Assembly (NCBI GenBank): GCA_030562195.1
Contig: CM060199.1
Location: forward strand, 23,766,338-23,830,337
Direction: 5' to 3'
DNA: 64,000 nucleotides
Source of the DNA: Nipponacmea schrenckii
Lineage: Eukaryota; Mollusca; Gastropoda; Lottiidae
Shown: one piece after another, positions 42,693 through 53,402 of the stretch
Position numbering within the stretch: the first letter of the stretch is position 1
Layout of the letters: each line of letters starts with the position of its first letter
Translations under genes and position numbers: made by a program
The notes under the pieces: generated by a model
The model's database searches: none
Told to the model about the DNA's origin: nothing
What the model saw: the letters and a program-made list of their open reading frames with translations, nothing else

Positions 42693-44000
42693 CTTGCCAG
42701 GCAAGGTAACATATGCCCACTGGCAGCATTGAATTTGAAAAATAAATAGAGCAATGACTCAAAAACATTCACTAAATGGATATTGAAGTCAAGGGCAAAA
42801 ACTCAAAAACACCAAGTTTCATCAAAATCCATTGAAAATTGTAGCTTCTATTGAACCCACAATAAAATTTTGACACAATCTTACTAAGTCAAGGCCAATA
42901 ACTAAAAAACTGTTCATCGCAAAATCTTCAAATTCGAACTTGACCGTTGTCTTATCAATTCCAATGCTCACACCAAGTTTCATTTAAATCCATTGAAAAT
43001 TGTAGCTTCTATTTTGTCTACAACAAATATAGAGGCAGGGGCAATAACTCCAAAACTGTTTATCGCAAAATCGTCCAAATCGAACTTGACCGCCCTCTTA
43101 TCAATTCCAATGCTCATACCAATTTTCATTAAAATCCATAGATAATTGTAGCTTCTATAGTGTCTATAGAAAATGAATTTTTACGCAATTTTACTTAGTC
43201 AAGGGCAATTACTCATAAACTATTCATCAAAAAATCGTCAAATTTGAATTTCTGATAAAAACTGTAGGCTATATCGTGGATATAACCCAAATTTGACGTG
43301 TTTTTACTAAGTCAAGGGCAATAACTCAAAATCTGTTCATTCGATAATTTCCATTTTGGAACTTGACCGAGATATCATCAATATATAAATGTATACCAAG
43401 TTTCATTAAGATCGGATAAAAACTGTAGCTTCTATCGTGAATACAACCCAAATTTAACGCGTTTTTACTAAGTCAAGGGCAATAACTCAAAATCCTTTCA
43501 TTCGATAATTTCAATTTTCGAACTTGACCAAGATATCATCAATATATACATGTATACCAAGTTTCATTAAGATCGGATAAAAACTGTAGCCTGTATTGTG
43601 GATACAACCCAAATTTGACGCGTTTTTGCTAAGTCAAGGGCAATAAATCAAAAACCGTTCATGCGAAAATTTCCATTTTCGAACTTGTCCGAGATATCAT
43701 CATTATATACATGTATACCAAGTTTCATTAAGATCGGATAAAAACTGTAGCCTCTATTGTGGATACAACCCAAATTTGACGCGTTTTTACTAAGTCAAGT
43801 GCAATAACTCATAAACCGTTCATGCGATAATTTCCATTTTCGAAATGACCGAGATATCATCAATATATACATGTATACCAAGTTTCATTCAGATCGGATA
43901 AAAACTGTAGCCTCTATCGTGGATACAACAAATGTACGTCCACGGACGGACGGACAGGGGCGACGGCAATATACGTCCACATTTCCATGTGGGCGTATAA
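42684..44000 (+). mobile_element. Helentron-like element, copy 3, inside the Polinton
   Basis: Left end AAAAAGATAG, CTTGCCAGGCAAG hairpin and GCCCACTGGCAGCATT as in copy 1. The core has about seven tandem units. The last four are 160-161 bp apart (TGTATACCAAGTTTCATT near 43391, 43552, 43713 and 43873) with AAGTCAAGGGCAATAACTCA. The right end is GGACGGACGGAC, then a CCACATTTCCATGTGG hairpin and CGTATAAAA. The unit length equals the roughly 160-bp core reported for bivalve pearl/BIV160 repeats. Confidence 0.75.
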
Positions 44001-44002
44001 AA

Positions 44003-44643
44003 ATGGATGAAGAATTTTTCATTATAACATGTAAGTCCTCGAAAATAAGATTAACCCTAGATTATGAATGTGAACTAGATCCAAATAAAAACTATAAGTT
44101 AGGACTAAAATATTGTTCAGTTTACAATTCAATAAGAAATGTTAGTGAACAGAATAACCAATTGAGAATTTCTAAAGACAATGGGAGATCATTTAAATTA
44201 TTATCATTATTACCAGGAAGTTATGAATATGTTTCCATCAACGAATATATATCTCAATTTGTTGGAAGTCATAAGGACAAACCAAATATTGAATTCGAAG
44301 GTAATTTAAATCTGAACAAAATAAAACTGAATCTAAAAGACAAACATCAAGTAGATTTCAATGTAGAAAACTCAATAAATGAATTATTAGGTTTTGAAAA
44401 GAAATTGTATACCAAATCTACACTTGCTCCTTATAAAGCAAATATTTAAAACGACATCGATATTATCAATATTCATTGTAATTTGGTTGATGGTGGATTT
44501 TTCAATAAAAGCAAACAACAAATCATACCACAGGCATTAAAGATATCAATTTAGATATAAAAGATGGATATGGAAGATATTTTGGCAAGGAAGAAATATG
44601 TATTCAATTACACGTTTCCTCATCTTCATCTAAAATTATATAA
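44003..44643 (+). pseudogene. Polinton minor capsid (penton-type) protein
   Basis: ATG at 44003 lies two bases after the Helentron-like repeat end. The frame encodes MDEEFFIITCKSSKIRL, YELDP-like spacing and VENSINELLGFEKK, then stops at 44449. Sequence in other frames continues with IINIHCNLVDGGFFNKSKQQ and finally GKEEICIQLHVSSSSSK with TAA at 44641. The CNLVDG..N and EE-I-x-I-x-LH blocks resemble the minor capsid (penton, jelly-roll) protein of Polintons. At least two frame breaks. Its 3' end overlaps that of the convergent polymerase by about 40 bp. Confidence 0.6.
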
Positions 44644-47505
44644 TCGTAATCATCGAATTCGTAATTTTCAACCATATTAACTTCATCTTTATTATTATAA
44701 GGATACATAATTCCATTTTTGTTAGGTGGTTTTCTTTTAATCAAATTCAAATTATGTTTGAATACTTTCTTTTGTTTATCTTTCGGAATTACCACACCGT
44801 CTGTTAAACCTTTTTTCCAAGGTTTATCGAATTCATTTTCAATATCTTTTCCATTGGCTAATTTTAAAATAATCTTCCACACTCTACTTTGATTTTGTAT
44901 ATCCTTTAAAACTTTTCTTTTCCACTAATTCTCCATTAGAAGTTAGGATGATATTGTATTTTACTTTTGGAGCTAAATATAAAGGATGATATTGTATTTT
45001 ACTTTTGGAGTTAAATATAAACCATAAATAATACCACCATCTCCATAATCATTCTTTCCTTTTCCATATTCCGTTTCAGATGTTAATCCAGCGTGTTCCA
45101 ATTTATCCCAATTCCTATCTGATATGTATAAACTATCGGTATCAGTATAATATATTTCTGGTTTTCTAAAACCATCAATAACATGAATAAAATTATTCAT
45201 TATTCGTTTGCTATGTGCTAAGATGAATGAACCCAAATGACTCGGAGTTAATCTTGTTGTTTTTGTTGGTTTGATAATTTCAGGTTGTTCCTTTTCTTTT
45301 TCCACTATATATTGTTGTTCATTTAGTTTTTCATAACTTTTTATATTTGAATCCAAATTTGCTTTAAGAGTTTCTTCAGACCATAAATGAAATTCTGTAT
45401 TTATATCTTTCTGAACAGTTTTTCCGTATAAAGTATTACCCAATAATTTCATACAATCACTGCCAACTAAATTTCCCTGTTGTTTATATTTGTTTCTTTC
45501 TTCCTTTAAAGTTAAAACATAGTCTTTAAAAGGAGGTGTTTTGAAATTTTCTTCATAGACTATCCCATCTAATATTTTGATAATGTTTCCACCAGCTCGA
45601 ACAATTTACTGTATGTCTACAGAAGTGAGAACGTCATTACAAAAACCATTTCTAAATCGTATCTTATCACCAGATTTTGTTTGGGGTTTATCATCCTCTA
45701 TAACAGTGTAAGTTATTTTGTCTTGGTTGGTATTGGTTGAAAAAACATATTTTTTGGATACTCAAACCAAACAGATAAAATAGCACACCTTGGTCTAAAT
45801 TGTTGTTTATTGAAAAGCTTTACAAATTCTACCTTTTCACAATCTTTTATAGCTCTTGCTGATTCAGCTTTTGGGTATTCACCATCACACATAGCAGAGG
45901 CATAAAGACCGTTAGCGTCAAATGCCATTAATTTAGAACAAGAGATTTTCTTCAACTCTTTGTTAAAATCTTTAGTAGACTCTTGGTATTTTTTGAATAA
46001 CTCTATAATATCAGAATCAGTTGTATTTAAATGATGTTGTAGTACTTTACAAATTCCATCTAATTTATCCGATTTGAATTTCATTATGTTTGCAGAAACT
46101 CTACTTCCTTTTACAGAACGTCTGACATAATGTCTGATGAGCGGATCGGCGTGAGAATATACTTTTTCTCCTTTATACAAATGATACCAACATATAAGAG
46201 ATAAGGCGGGAGCTGTTAAATTATTTATTAGACTTTGATTTATCATAGATCTCATAACTTGATTGTATTTGATCAAACATACACCTAAACATATCGTATC
46301 TCTTTTAGCATAAGGTTCCCATTCTTCTCTTCGGGACTCCCAATTTGATTCGTTTATAGACGCAATATCTAAATCAATCTTTCTTAAATTCATTGGTAAT
46401 TCTGATGATTTTCCACAATCTTTTAAACTTCTTGCTACATGTTGATATGAACAAGTGAAATTTAATTTGGACAGTCAGTTAATTTTGACACATTTTTAAT
46501 TATAATCCAATTATCAAAACCACTACCGTTATAAGAAACTAAAGTTAATTGTTTTTGATCAACATTTCCTAAATATTTTAACATTTGATCTATACAATCT
46601 GTACCTACAAAAATATGAACTATATTCATTATTTTTTCATAAAATTCTTCAGGAACATTATCTGTGGGTTTTAGATCTGGAAAACGACAATTTATTCGTT
46701 CTAATATTTTTCGCAGCTTTTCCAAATTGACTAAAGAACACGCATATGGTATTGTTTTACTAGTTTCTTTTTCTGTATACGTCTCAGAATCCCAAGAGTA
46801 AAAGGTTTCAGGTTCGGAGTTTTGTGACATTGATGCTGGATTAAATTCGGAAACATGTTCAATGTTTTCGTTAACACAGGTTTTCAATACTTGTTTATAG
46901 TTGTTTTCTATTTCTTTTATTCCTAAACTTTTGTTATCTCTTTTTATCAAACAGAAATGATTATTGTGTAAATACAAAACCCATTCTGATGGAGTGTTTA
47001 TTTTTCTAGGATATAAAGTTCTATCTTTAGGATTATAAATTTGGAACGAAGTTTCATTTTTTTCATTGAATTCTCCGATTCGAGCTTGAGTCATAATTCC
47101 CTTTCTGTTATGTTTTGAATAGGAATAAATAAATTTATTAAATTCGTTTGTCAAATCTCGTTTCAAAACATAATTAACACATTTAATAAAACACGCTACG
47201 TCAGTTGGAATTTAACAATATTCTCCAACGTATTCATTGATTGTAAATAACAATTGAGTTCCTTTTCCTATATTTGATCTTTTGATTGGTTTGAAATCAT
47301 CTTTACGATATATTATATGACCAGTAAAATACCAATCTGAACTATCTGATTTTTCACTCATATTATTGACAACTCTAGAAATCATTTGAACATTAAAGAA
47401 AGATAAATTCATATTTTTTTTGAATTCACTATCTTCAAAAATGTTTCCATCGATTTCAATTTTTCCATTAAAAGTATTAAACTCTTCAATTATATCAGAA
47501 ACCAC
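44604..47505 (-). pseudogene. Protein-primed family B DNA polymerase of the Polinton
   Basis: N-terminal region (47505-47212): YRKDDFKPIKRSNIGKGT and INEYVGEYC, typical of Polinton polymerases. The exonuclease follows: FYSWDSETY (Exo I, near 46795), YNGSGFDNWII (Exo II, near 46530) and WEPYAKRDTICL (Exo III, near 46310). The polymerase follows: MAFDANGLYASAM (motif A, near 45920), LLGNTLYGKTV (motif B, near 45440) and EIYYTDTDSLYI (motif C, near 45155). The C-terminal piece (44882-44604) contains NGIMYPYNNKDEVNMVENYE. Frame breaks occur near 47190, 46450, 45690 and 44950, the last linked to a 37-bp tandem duplication. It would replicate the element from a terminal protein. Confidence 0.85.
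44946..45019. repeat. 37-bp tandem duplication within the polymerase gene
   Basis: GGATGATATTGTATTTTACT and the following 17 bases are present twice with one substitution. Because 37 is not a multiple of three it shifts the polymerase frame. Confidence 0.9.
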
Positions 47506-47783
47506 ATTTTCAAATAATTCATTGTCAATTTTTTCTTCGGTTTTACAGCATTAGGTTCTTTTTTTTAAATTAATTTAGTCATGTTTCTTTTTCAATTTTT
47601 TATGTTCTATTTTTAAGGATTCAATTTTTGTTAACAATTCATCGAATATTTCATTAAATTCTTAGAGTTCTTCTATGGTAATTATTTTATCAGATTTGCT
47701 CCTTTCGAAAAAAATGAATAATTTGTAATTTTATCGTCTATATTAATAAATTTAAATTTTGTAACTGAGATTTATCAACCACA

Positions 47784-47987
47784 TTAACTAATTGTTGTTG
47801 AATATAGGCTCTTAATTTCTGATAGTTCATTATCATCATTGAGTTTCGTTTCAAGATTATATAATTCTTGTTTCAATCTTTCTTCATTTATGCCTGGTTT
47901 AATGTTACCTATCAGTTGTTTAATATCTGATTTTTGCTTTGTAATTTTTTCGTCTAGTTGTGATATTAATAAATTTATTCTGTCCAA
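47784..47987 (-). CDS. Small coiled-coil protein of the Polinton region
   Basis: 67 residues with a heptad-like pattern (LISQLDEKITKQKSDIKQLI and ERLKQELYNLETKLNDDNEL). It lies between the polymerase and the fibre-like ORF on the same strand. Similar lysine/glutamine-rich repeats continue on both sides (47570-48070), broken by stops, so it may be a remnant of a longer stalk protein joined to the fibre-like ORF. Function not recognised. Confidence 0.4.
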   Translation of the reverse strand: MDRINLLISQLDEKITKQKSDIKQLIGNIKPGINEERLKQELYNLETKLNDDNELSEIKSLYSTTIS

Positions 47988-48073
47988 CTGAGTTTTATCG
48001 ACTATATTAGCTAATTATTGTTGATAACTTTCTAGTTTTTTATGATGTGAATCTAAAAGTTTTTGATGATTTT

Positions 48074-48343
48074 CTAATTGGTTTTTACTATCTTTATCTC
48101 TAATACAGTTATTTTTTTATGTAAACTTTTAGTTGTTTGAGTTAAATAAGCTTTATTTATTGCATCTTTTTTCTGTTGAGGAAATCTTAAATTAGTTATT
48201 TTGAAATTATTCATATCTATATCACCTTGAAGTGTGTCTCCAGTTTGATCTACAAAATATGGTTTGAATTTACTAAGCGTTAATGTAGGAGCTTCATTCT
48301 TTAAGTTTCCTAAACCAAATTTATTTGCCATTTTTTTAAACAA
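48074..48343 (-). CDS. Fibre/tail-spike-like protein N-terminus (Polinton region)
   Basis: 89 residues starting MFKKMANKFGLGNLKNE. It contains the phrase DTLQGDIDMNNFKITNL followed by RFPQQKKDAINKAYL. This 'GD-x-DM-x-x-x-KI-x-x-L ... DA-x-x-K-x-Y' pattern occurs at the attachment end of phage tail fibres and in fibre-like proteins of some Polintons and adintovirus-like elements. A coiled coil follows (TTKSLHKKITVLEIKIV), suiting a trimeric stalk. Together with the coiled-coil frames at 47570-48070 it may be one decayed fibre gene. Assignment by motif only. Confidence 0.5.
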   Translation of the reverse strand: MFKKMANKFGLGNLKNEAPTLTLSKFKPYFVDQTGDTLQGDIDMNNFKITNLRFPQQKKDAINKAYLTQTTKSLHKKITVLEIKIVKTN

Positions 48344-48359
48344 GATTTAATAATAATTT

Positions 48360-48524
48360 AAAATCTGGCATTTTTGGCAAAAAAGAAACACAAATAGCAC
48401 GCCTCTACGCCATTGTCTTAACGTCTTGGCAGCCAAGCAACAGTAGCGCTTTCACTTAGGTCCACCATGGAGCGCCTCTATCTACCATAGGGTATAAATA
48501 GAGGAATGTGGCCCAGTAGCGAAG
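48360..48524 (+). repeat. 165-bp TATA-containing repeat, copy 1
   Basis: Near-identical to 50669-50834 (a few differences). Contains CTCTACGCCATTGTCTTAAC, GTCCACCATGGAGCGCC and a TATA box GGGTATAAATAG at its 3' end, then GGCCCAGTAGCGAAG. Could be a promoter or pseudo-LTR of a Penelope-like element. Confidence 0.85.
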
Positions 48525-48910
48525 CTCTCACGCAAAAACCGGAAGTGGTAGAAAATTTTTTATGATGCGGTTTTAAAATTCATGGTCATTGAAGGTCAAG
48601 GTCATTTGATATAGCCTTGAGAATTTTCAAAAAACTAAAACGGGTACCAAAAAAAACTGTCGATCATAATAAGCATATGTGTGGATAGCTTAGGTCAAGA
48701 ACATTCCACTTGAAAAAATTCAGGGTCATTGAAGGTCAAGGTCATTGGATTTGGCCTTTTGAATTTTTTAAAAAAATCAATCGGGCATTAAAAAAATTCA
48801 AATTTGAAAATCAAAATTCTGTTCCCAAAAAGTTTTAGATAAAGTAACAAGGTTTCGAAAAACATCACAAATCGGATAAAAATTAGCGGACTTTGCTGAA
48901 TGTTACCGTT
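48525..48910. repeat. AAGGTCAAGGTCA repeat block
   Basis: Begins CTCTCACGCAAAAACCGGAAGTGG, of which the part CCGGAAGTGGTAGAAA recurs at 50135. Contains two GTCATTGAAGGTCAAGGTCA phrases. It is related in wording to the CCGGAAGT-rich family but not collinear with it. No gene. Confidence 0.5.
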
Positions 48911-48914
48911 CTGT

Positions 48915-50000
48915 GATGACACATAAAGTATCACTTACCAAGGCTAAAGAGGCATTACCAAGGCTAAAGAGGCAATGCATGCAAAGGCAAGTAAAGCCAT
49001 GTTCAGCGTCCTCAAAAAATCGAAAATGCTTAATTTAGACATAGACACTCAAATAGAATTGTTCAATCATTTAGTTGTACCTATAATGTTATATGGCTGT
49101 GAAGTGTGGGGAAACACTGACATTAAGAAGTTGGAAAAACTTCAACTGAAATTCTTGAAAATAATATTAAACGTGAAAATGTCTACTCCAAATACCATGA
49201 TTTATGGCGAAACTGGAGTTTTTCCCATTGACATCTCCATAAAATGTCGAATTTTATGTTATTGGCTTAAGCTTGTGACTATTAATCGTCACAAGTTAGT
49301 GTTTAGTCTATACGATGTTATTTTTAAACTAGATATTAACAATGATTGGCTTACCTATGTTAAATATATTTTAGATAATATCGGACTATCTTATATATGG
49401 CAAAATCAGGGTATCGGAGTCAATTACAAGTGGTTCAAACAGGCAATAAAAAGTAGGCTCAAAGGCCAGTATTTGCAGAGCTGGCAATCAGAAGTCGATG
49501 AAAGTAGCAAATGTTTAACCTATCGCATATTTAAGACATCTATCTGTTTTGAAAACTATCTCTTACTTCCCAAGTCTTTAAGGATACCATATTGTAAATT
49601 TAGATGTAGAAGTAACAGGTTACCAATAGAAGCTGGAATATTCCAGATTATTGACAGAGATCTTAGACTCTGTCATTTGTGCAATTCACACGATGTCGGT
49701 GATGAATTTCATTATTTATTTAAATGTAGTTACTTTACATCATCTAGGAAATTATTACTTCCTAAATACAGTTATATATATCCCTCAACAATTAAAATGT
49801 ATGAATTGCTTAATTCAAAGGGACAAAAATTAATTAACTTATGTAAATTTGTTAATGTTATATTGAAAAATTGTAAATAAGTTATTAATATATTTAACAA
49901 ACCTTGCTAATTACATAAGTTATGACTTTTCATTTTGTAAATGTTCATTTTGCTTCACATTTGAAGTTATGAATAAAGATTATTATTATTATAACTTCCG
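48915..50000 (+). mobile_element. 5'-truncated LINE with RT C-terminus
   Basis: A 301-residue open frame (48975-49880) covers the RT thumb and tail. A 3' UTR follows, with AATAAAGATTATTATTATTAT as the tail. A short duplication (ACCAAGGCTAAAGAGGCA twice) sits at its 5' edge. Confidence 0.75.
48975..49880 (+). pseudogene. LINE reverse transcriptase C-terminal region
   Basis: Reads AKASKAMFSVLKKSKMLNLD, HLVVPIMLYGCEVWG (the usual post-catalytic block of LINE RTs), LEKLQLKFLKIILNVK and TGVFPIDISIKCRILCYW. It ends with a Cys/His tail LCHLCNSHDVGDEFHYLFKC, found in several invertebrate LINE clades. The catalytic FADD part is missing through 5' truncation. The frame is unbroken, so the insertion is rather recent. 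Confidence 0.8.
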
Positions 50001-50114
50001 GTTTTTATTTTATTCTAAAAGGGTTCTAATTATGCCTGATAGTATATATGTATAGATTTTGTACTGATTTCTTACATACACCGGAAGATGGGTGACCCAA
50101 CGCGGTTCTAAAAA

Positions 50115-50175
50115 ACAGGAAGTTCTCACGCAAGAACCGGAAGTGGTAGAAATTTTTTTATGATGCGGTTTTATT
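50115..50175 (+). repeat. Second copy of the CCGGAAGTGGTAGAAA block
   Basis: GTTCTCACGCAAGAACCGGA and the following 35 bases match 48525-48575, ending TTTTATGATGCGGTTTTA in both. Confidence 0.75.
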
Positions 50176-50668
50176 TCTATAGGCGACTTCTCTTTATTCT
50201 GTATTTTCAAAACGATCGGATAATTAGCAACAAAGTTATGCAATTATGCATATTATTATTATTATGCAATCATTAACTACTGATGCGTAAAAATTTTAGT
50301 TTTATATATTCATTTTCTATTCCAGTACGTATCTTATCGTATTTTTCAAACCAAATTTCTATACAATTTTCGAGTTTGGCTAGGGAGCTTCCCGAAAAAA
50401 AAAAGTCACTCAAAAAGAGTACTATTTACAAAAGGGACCCACCTACACGCGTATTGTAGTTAAAACTCTCACCCCTCTGTCAGACATAGACCGACACACT
50501 ACAAAAAGGGCATCTCCGGCTTCACTTTCACTGTTTTTTTTTGTCATTTCATCCCCATAGTAAAATGACAATCGATTCCCCAAACCTCAATTATATGAGG
50601 AATGAAAGATTAGAGAGTGTCTCAACAACTAGATACCAAGCTTCAGCCCAGAAAAAAAAAACACACCA

Positions 50669-50834
50669 AAAATCTGGCATTTTTGGTAAAAAAGAAACAC
50701 AAATAGCACGCCTCTACGCCATTGTCTTAACGTCTTGGCAGCCAAGCAACAGTAGCGCTTTCACTTAGGTCCACCATGGAGCGCCTCTATCTACCATAGG
50801 GTATAAATAGAAGGAATGTGGCCCAGTAGCGAAG
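50669..50834 (+). repeat. 165-bp TATA-containing repeat, copy 2
   Basis: Near-identical to 48360-48524. The TATA box is at 50801. This copy leads into the Penelope-like sequence. Confidence 0.85.
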
Positions 50835-51700
50835 AATACAAATTGTACGAAACGCGTTGAAGCGAAACGAGGATTTTCTAAAGAGGAAGATTCCTAAACT
50901 CTTTAAGATTCTAACTGTCTATATCTAACTCTTAAGATTATGGCGTCTATGGATACCACTCCATCACTCTGCTTTTACATCCAGCTCCAGAACGACTGTT
51001 CTAGCTAGAGTGGAGGACACAATCCTAGCAAAAGGCCGTGCTTTGCTCTACCAGGGCCATCTCACGGCCAGGATCAAGGATCCAATAGCCGCCACTTCAC
51101 TTAGCCGGGTCTTTACTACCGTCTTACAGATTCAGACAGAACCTATACAGCAACATCGCAAGATGCAATCTACAGATACAATTCTTCAGCCAGTGCACTG
51201 AAGAAAACCAATCCCACTGCATACAATTTTGTCCAATATGTCAAACTCCCCGCTCCACTCCAGTCATTGGATTCAGAAAGAACCCCACATTAAGAGATAT
51301 CCTCACCAGCGCTAAACTAAAAAATCCCAAAATAGCCGGCCAACAAGGCCGGGAAGTGCGAGAAACATATCCAAGTTGCCACTCCAGGGATTGTAATATT
51401 TGCGCCATAACCTCTATAAATAAGATTATAAGTTCGGTCACGAACCCCAGTGTTCAGAACATCGATTGCCAATCAGCATTCTCATATATCTCATTACCTG
51501 CAAATCATGCAACAAACAATACACAGGAGAAACATAAAAAAAATTCTCACTGTGAAAATAACTGAACATTTAGCGGATATCAGATTACATCAGGAAAAAC
51601 CCGTCGGGAAACATTTTAATTTACGTGGTCACTCACACAAAGATTTTAGTGTGCAAGCCTAATCCTATATACCTAGGAATCCCGACTTGGGAAGGACCAC
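50835..51700 (+). pseudogene. Penelope-like element fragment (GIY-YIG region, decayed)
   Basis: Frames contain TPHLRDILTSAKLKNPKIAG and ETYPSCHSRDCNICAI, the Cys-rich linker before the GIY-YIG nuclease. Then comes HLADIRLHQEKPVGKHFNLR with GHSHKDFSVQA, the segment after the nuclease core. The GIY-YIG core itself (51480-51530, AFSYISLPAN...) is badly mutated. Several stops and frameshifts. This Penelope lineage differs in wording from the one at 16701-17685. Confidence 0.65.
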
Positions 51701-52130
51701 AGACGCACTTTGGAATTGGACTGGATCCATCAACTTAAGTCCATTGCACCAAAGGACATCAATGAATTTTATTAGTAATCACTGGACCATTTCTCTATAT
51801 GTATCATATATTTCATCTTGGGTGTTCATTTGAACAATTGTGGAAATGTTTATTTGCCAACACCATATTGAAAGCCATATTAAAAAATACATATTTACTC
51901 ATGCTTATTATTTTGTATGCTTACACTGCTTATTTTTGTCCTTTTTTCTGTGGTAAATATTATATTTTATATTATATAAATGTATTTTTGTTAATGTACA
52001 TCTTTTTCCTTCTAATATTTTTACAGTCCCTTTAATATGGTCTAGATATAAGATAAAACATATAATTAGATTTCAAAGTTTATTGTAATGAGTGTGACAT
52101 ATTTAATCATATTATTATCATTTCAGAAGC
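51700..52130. other. Non-coding interval
   Basis: AT-rich with no supported ORF. It ends with a pyrimidine-rich acceptor-like TATTATCATTTCAG at 52114-52127. Confidence 0.4.
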
Positions 52131-52131
52131 C

Positions 52132-52458
52132 ATGGAAAAAGTATCTTCATGGATTGCCAGTGGTATCATAATTACAAATAATTTAATAGCAAGGCCAGAT
52201 TTAACCGAATATTTTGATTCTGATGATGTAATAATTTCGGAAGCCTATGATGAATTAGTAAAATCCACGCCAGAAATATTTACAACTAAATATAATACAA
52301 ATAAAACTGAAATTTTGGATTCTGATGATGATTTTTTAAATAATTCATACCAAAACAGTATGCAATCTAATAACAATGCTTCGATCCTAAAATATAAAAA
52401 AGAAAACAGCAAAAAGTCAGTTCATCTATCTATGTCAAGAAAAAGACCCCAACATTAA
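52132..52458 (+). CDS. Acidic, Ser/Asn-rich ORF upstream of the GATA-like region
   Basis: 108 residues from ATG 52132, right after an acceptor-like CATTTCAG. It reads MEKVSSWIASGIIITNNLIA, YFDSDDVIISEAYDELVK, LDSDDDFLNN and a basic end (SMSRKRPQH). Not recognised. It resembles the style of the minus-strand ORF at 56940-57299 (Asp/Ser-rich with DSDD/SDDD runs). It may be the first coding exon of the region that follows. Confidence 0.4.
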   Translation: MEKVSSWIASGIIITNNLIARPDLTEYFDSDDVIISEAYDELVKSTPEIFTTKYNTNKTEILDSDDDFLNNSYQNSMQSNNNASILKYKKENSKKSVHLSMSRKRPQH

Positions 52459-52775
52459 TTCTTTCTGTAAAATGTAAACTCCATACGCATACATTTTTAA
52501 AATTTTAAATGCTCTGTTTTAGGTAGAGGTGACAAAGAAACAGTCGAAATTATGGATAAATTTATTGCCAGTGAAGACTACAACAACAAATAAAAAAATA
52601 AACAAAATTTAAGACACGATAAAAATAGAAATGTTGTTGTTTTTGAGTCCAACTTTACTAAATGGAAAAGAAATTTATAAACATTTCCATTGCTCCCTTT
52701 CTGGTTTAAATGATTCAAAAACTATTAAAGATATACAAGAGTTCCTACTAAGTCAGGAAGCTGTTTCATGTTTAA

Positions 52776-53402
52776 ATGATAAAACTTAACACATGGATCT
52801 TAATAGATCATGATGATGCTGTAGGTCAAGAGACAAAATATTATGTTGATAAGCTGACATTTGACGTTACAAAGCACTTTTATCTTAAACCTGGTGTACT
52901 TCCTCAGTATTTAGAAAATAATTCCACACTTAAGGTATCTGTCACGGAAAATGAAAAATATAAATTAGAAAAAGACTTTAATCCTCCCCCTTATTTCACA
53001 GCAGTTGAAATCTTAATGAAATGTTCCTCTACATCTCCTATATGTAGATCAGCGCTTAAAAATGTTTTGATTAAATATTTCGAGTCTAACTTAAACGGTG
53101 ATTCTGTAATTTGTCCGGGTAGCAAAATAGAATGTTTTTGTATTAAATCCTTATGTTATAATTGTAAAGCAGTTAACAGCCCAGAGTGGCACAAGATAGA
53201 CAACGAGGTAAATTGTGTAGCATGTTATCGCTACTATAAAGCCAGAAATGCGAAACGTCCCCTACAATTCCAGTCAAAAATGCCAAATAAGAGATCTAAA
53301 ATTCATTTTAATCATTTCAAATGCCCATGGCAGTTAAAATTTGTATTAAAAATCGATGACCTTAAACTTTGGCAAGTATTTAAAAAAAAAAAAATCAAAT
53401 GA
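52776..53402 (+). CDS. Unrecognised protein with a GATA-type zinc finger
   Basis: 208-residue frame. The upstream frame at 52630-52790 (LLFLSPTLLNGKEIYKHFH, LLSQEAVSCLND) probably belongs to the same protein after a one-base shift. The N-terminal 120 residues (ETKYYVDKLTFDVTKHFYLK, FNPPPYFTAVEILMKC) match nothing I know. At about residues 125-165 comes CYNCKAVNSPEWHK, then VNCVACYRYYKARNAKRPL: C-x2-C, a 17-residue loop with a Trp, C-x2-C, and the YYK-x-R-x-x-x-RPL tail of GATA fingers. It ends in a Lys run at a poly-A tract. It could be a DNA-binding factor or part of an unknown mobile element. No GATA family member with this N-terminus comes to mind. Confidence 0.5.
   Translation: MIKLNTWILIDHDDAVGQETKYYVDKLTFDVTKHFYLKPGVLPQYLENNSTLKVSVTENEKYKLEKDFNPPPYFTAVEILMKCSSTSPICRSALKNVLIKYFESNLNGDSVICPGSKIECFCIKSLCYNCKAVNSPEWHKIDNEVNCVACYRYYKARNAKRPLQFQSKMPNKRSKIHFNHFKCPWQLKFVLKIDDLKLWQVFKKKKIK

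Larger units (their letters stand above)
41380..48343. mobile_element. Decayed Polinton/Maverick (virus-like) element
   Basis: Contains packaging ATPase and associated protein (plus strand), minor capsid protein (plus), protein-primed DNA polymerase B (minus), and short coiled-coil and fibre-like proteins (minus). This gene set defines Polintons, large self-synthesising DNA elements related to adintoviruses. Integrase, major capsid, maturation protease and terminal repeats were not found, so it is a partial copy. It has an unusually low GC content against its flanks. It is interrupted by a Helentron-like repeat (42684-44000) and truncated on the left by a MITE arm. Confidence 0.8.

Noticed and set aside
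42780..43930. Regular spaced repeats resembling a CRISPR array
   Set aside because: Units are 160 bp with no short conserved repeat/unique spacer alternation; this is a eukaryotic tandem-repeat core of a Helentron-like element.
43871..44002. N-terminal extension of the minor capsid ORF
   Set aside because: These 44 codons lie within the Helentron-like repeat; the natural start is the ATG at 44003.
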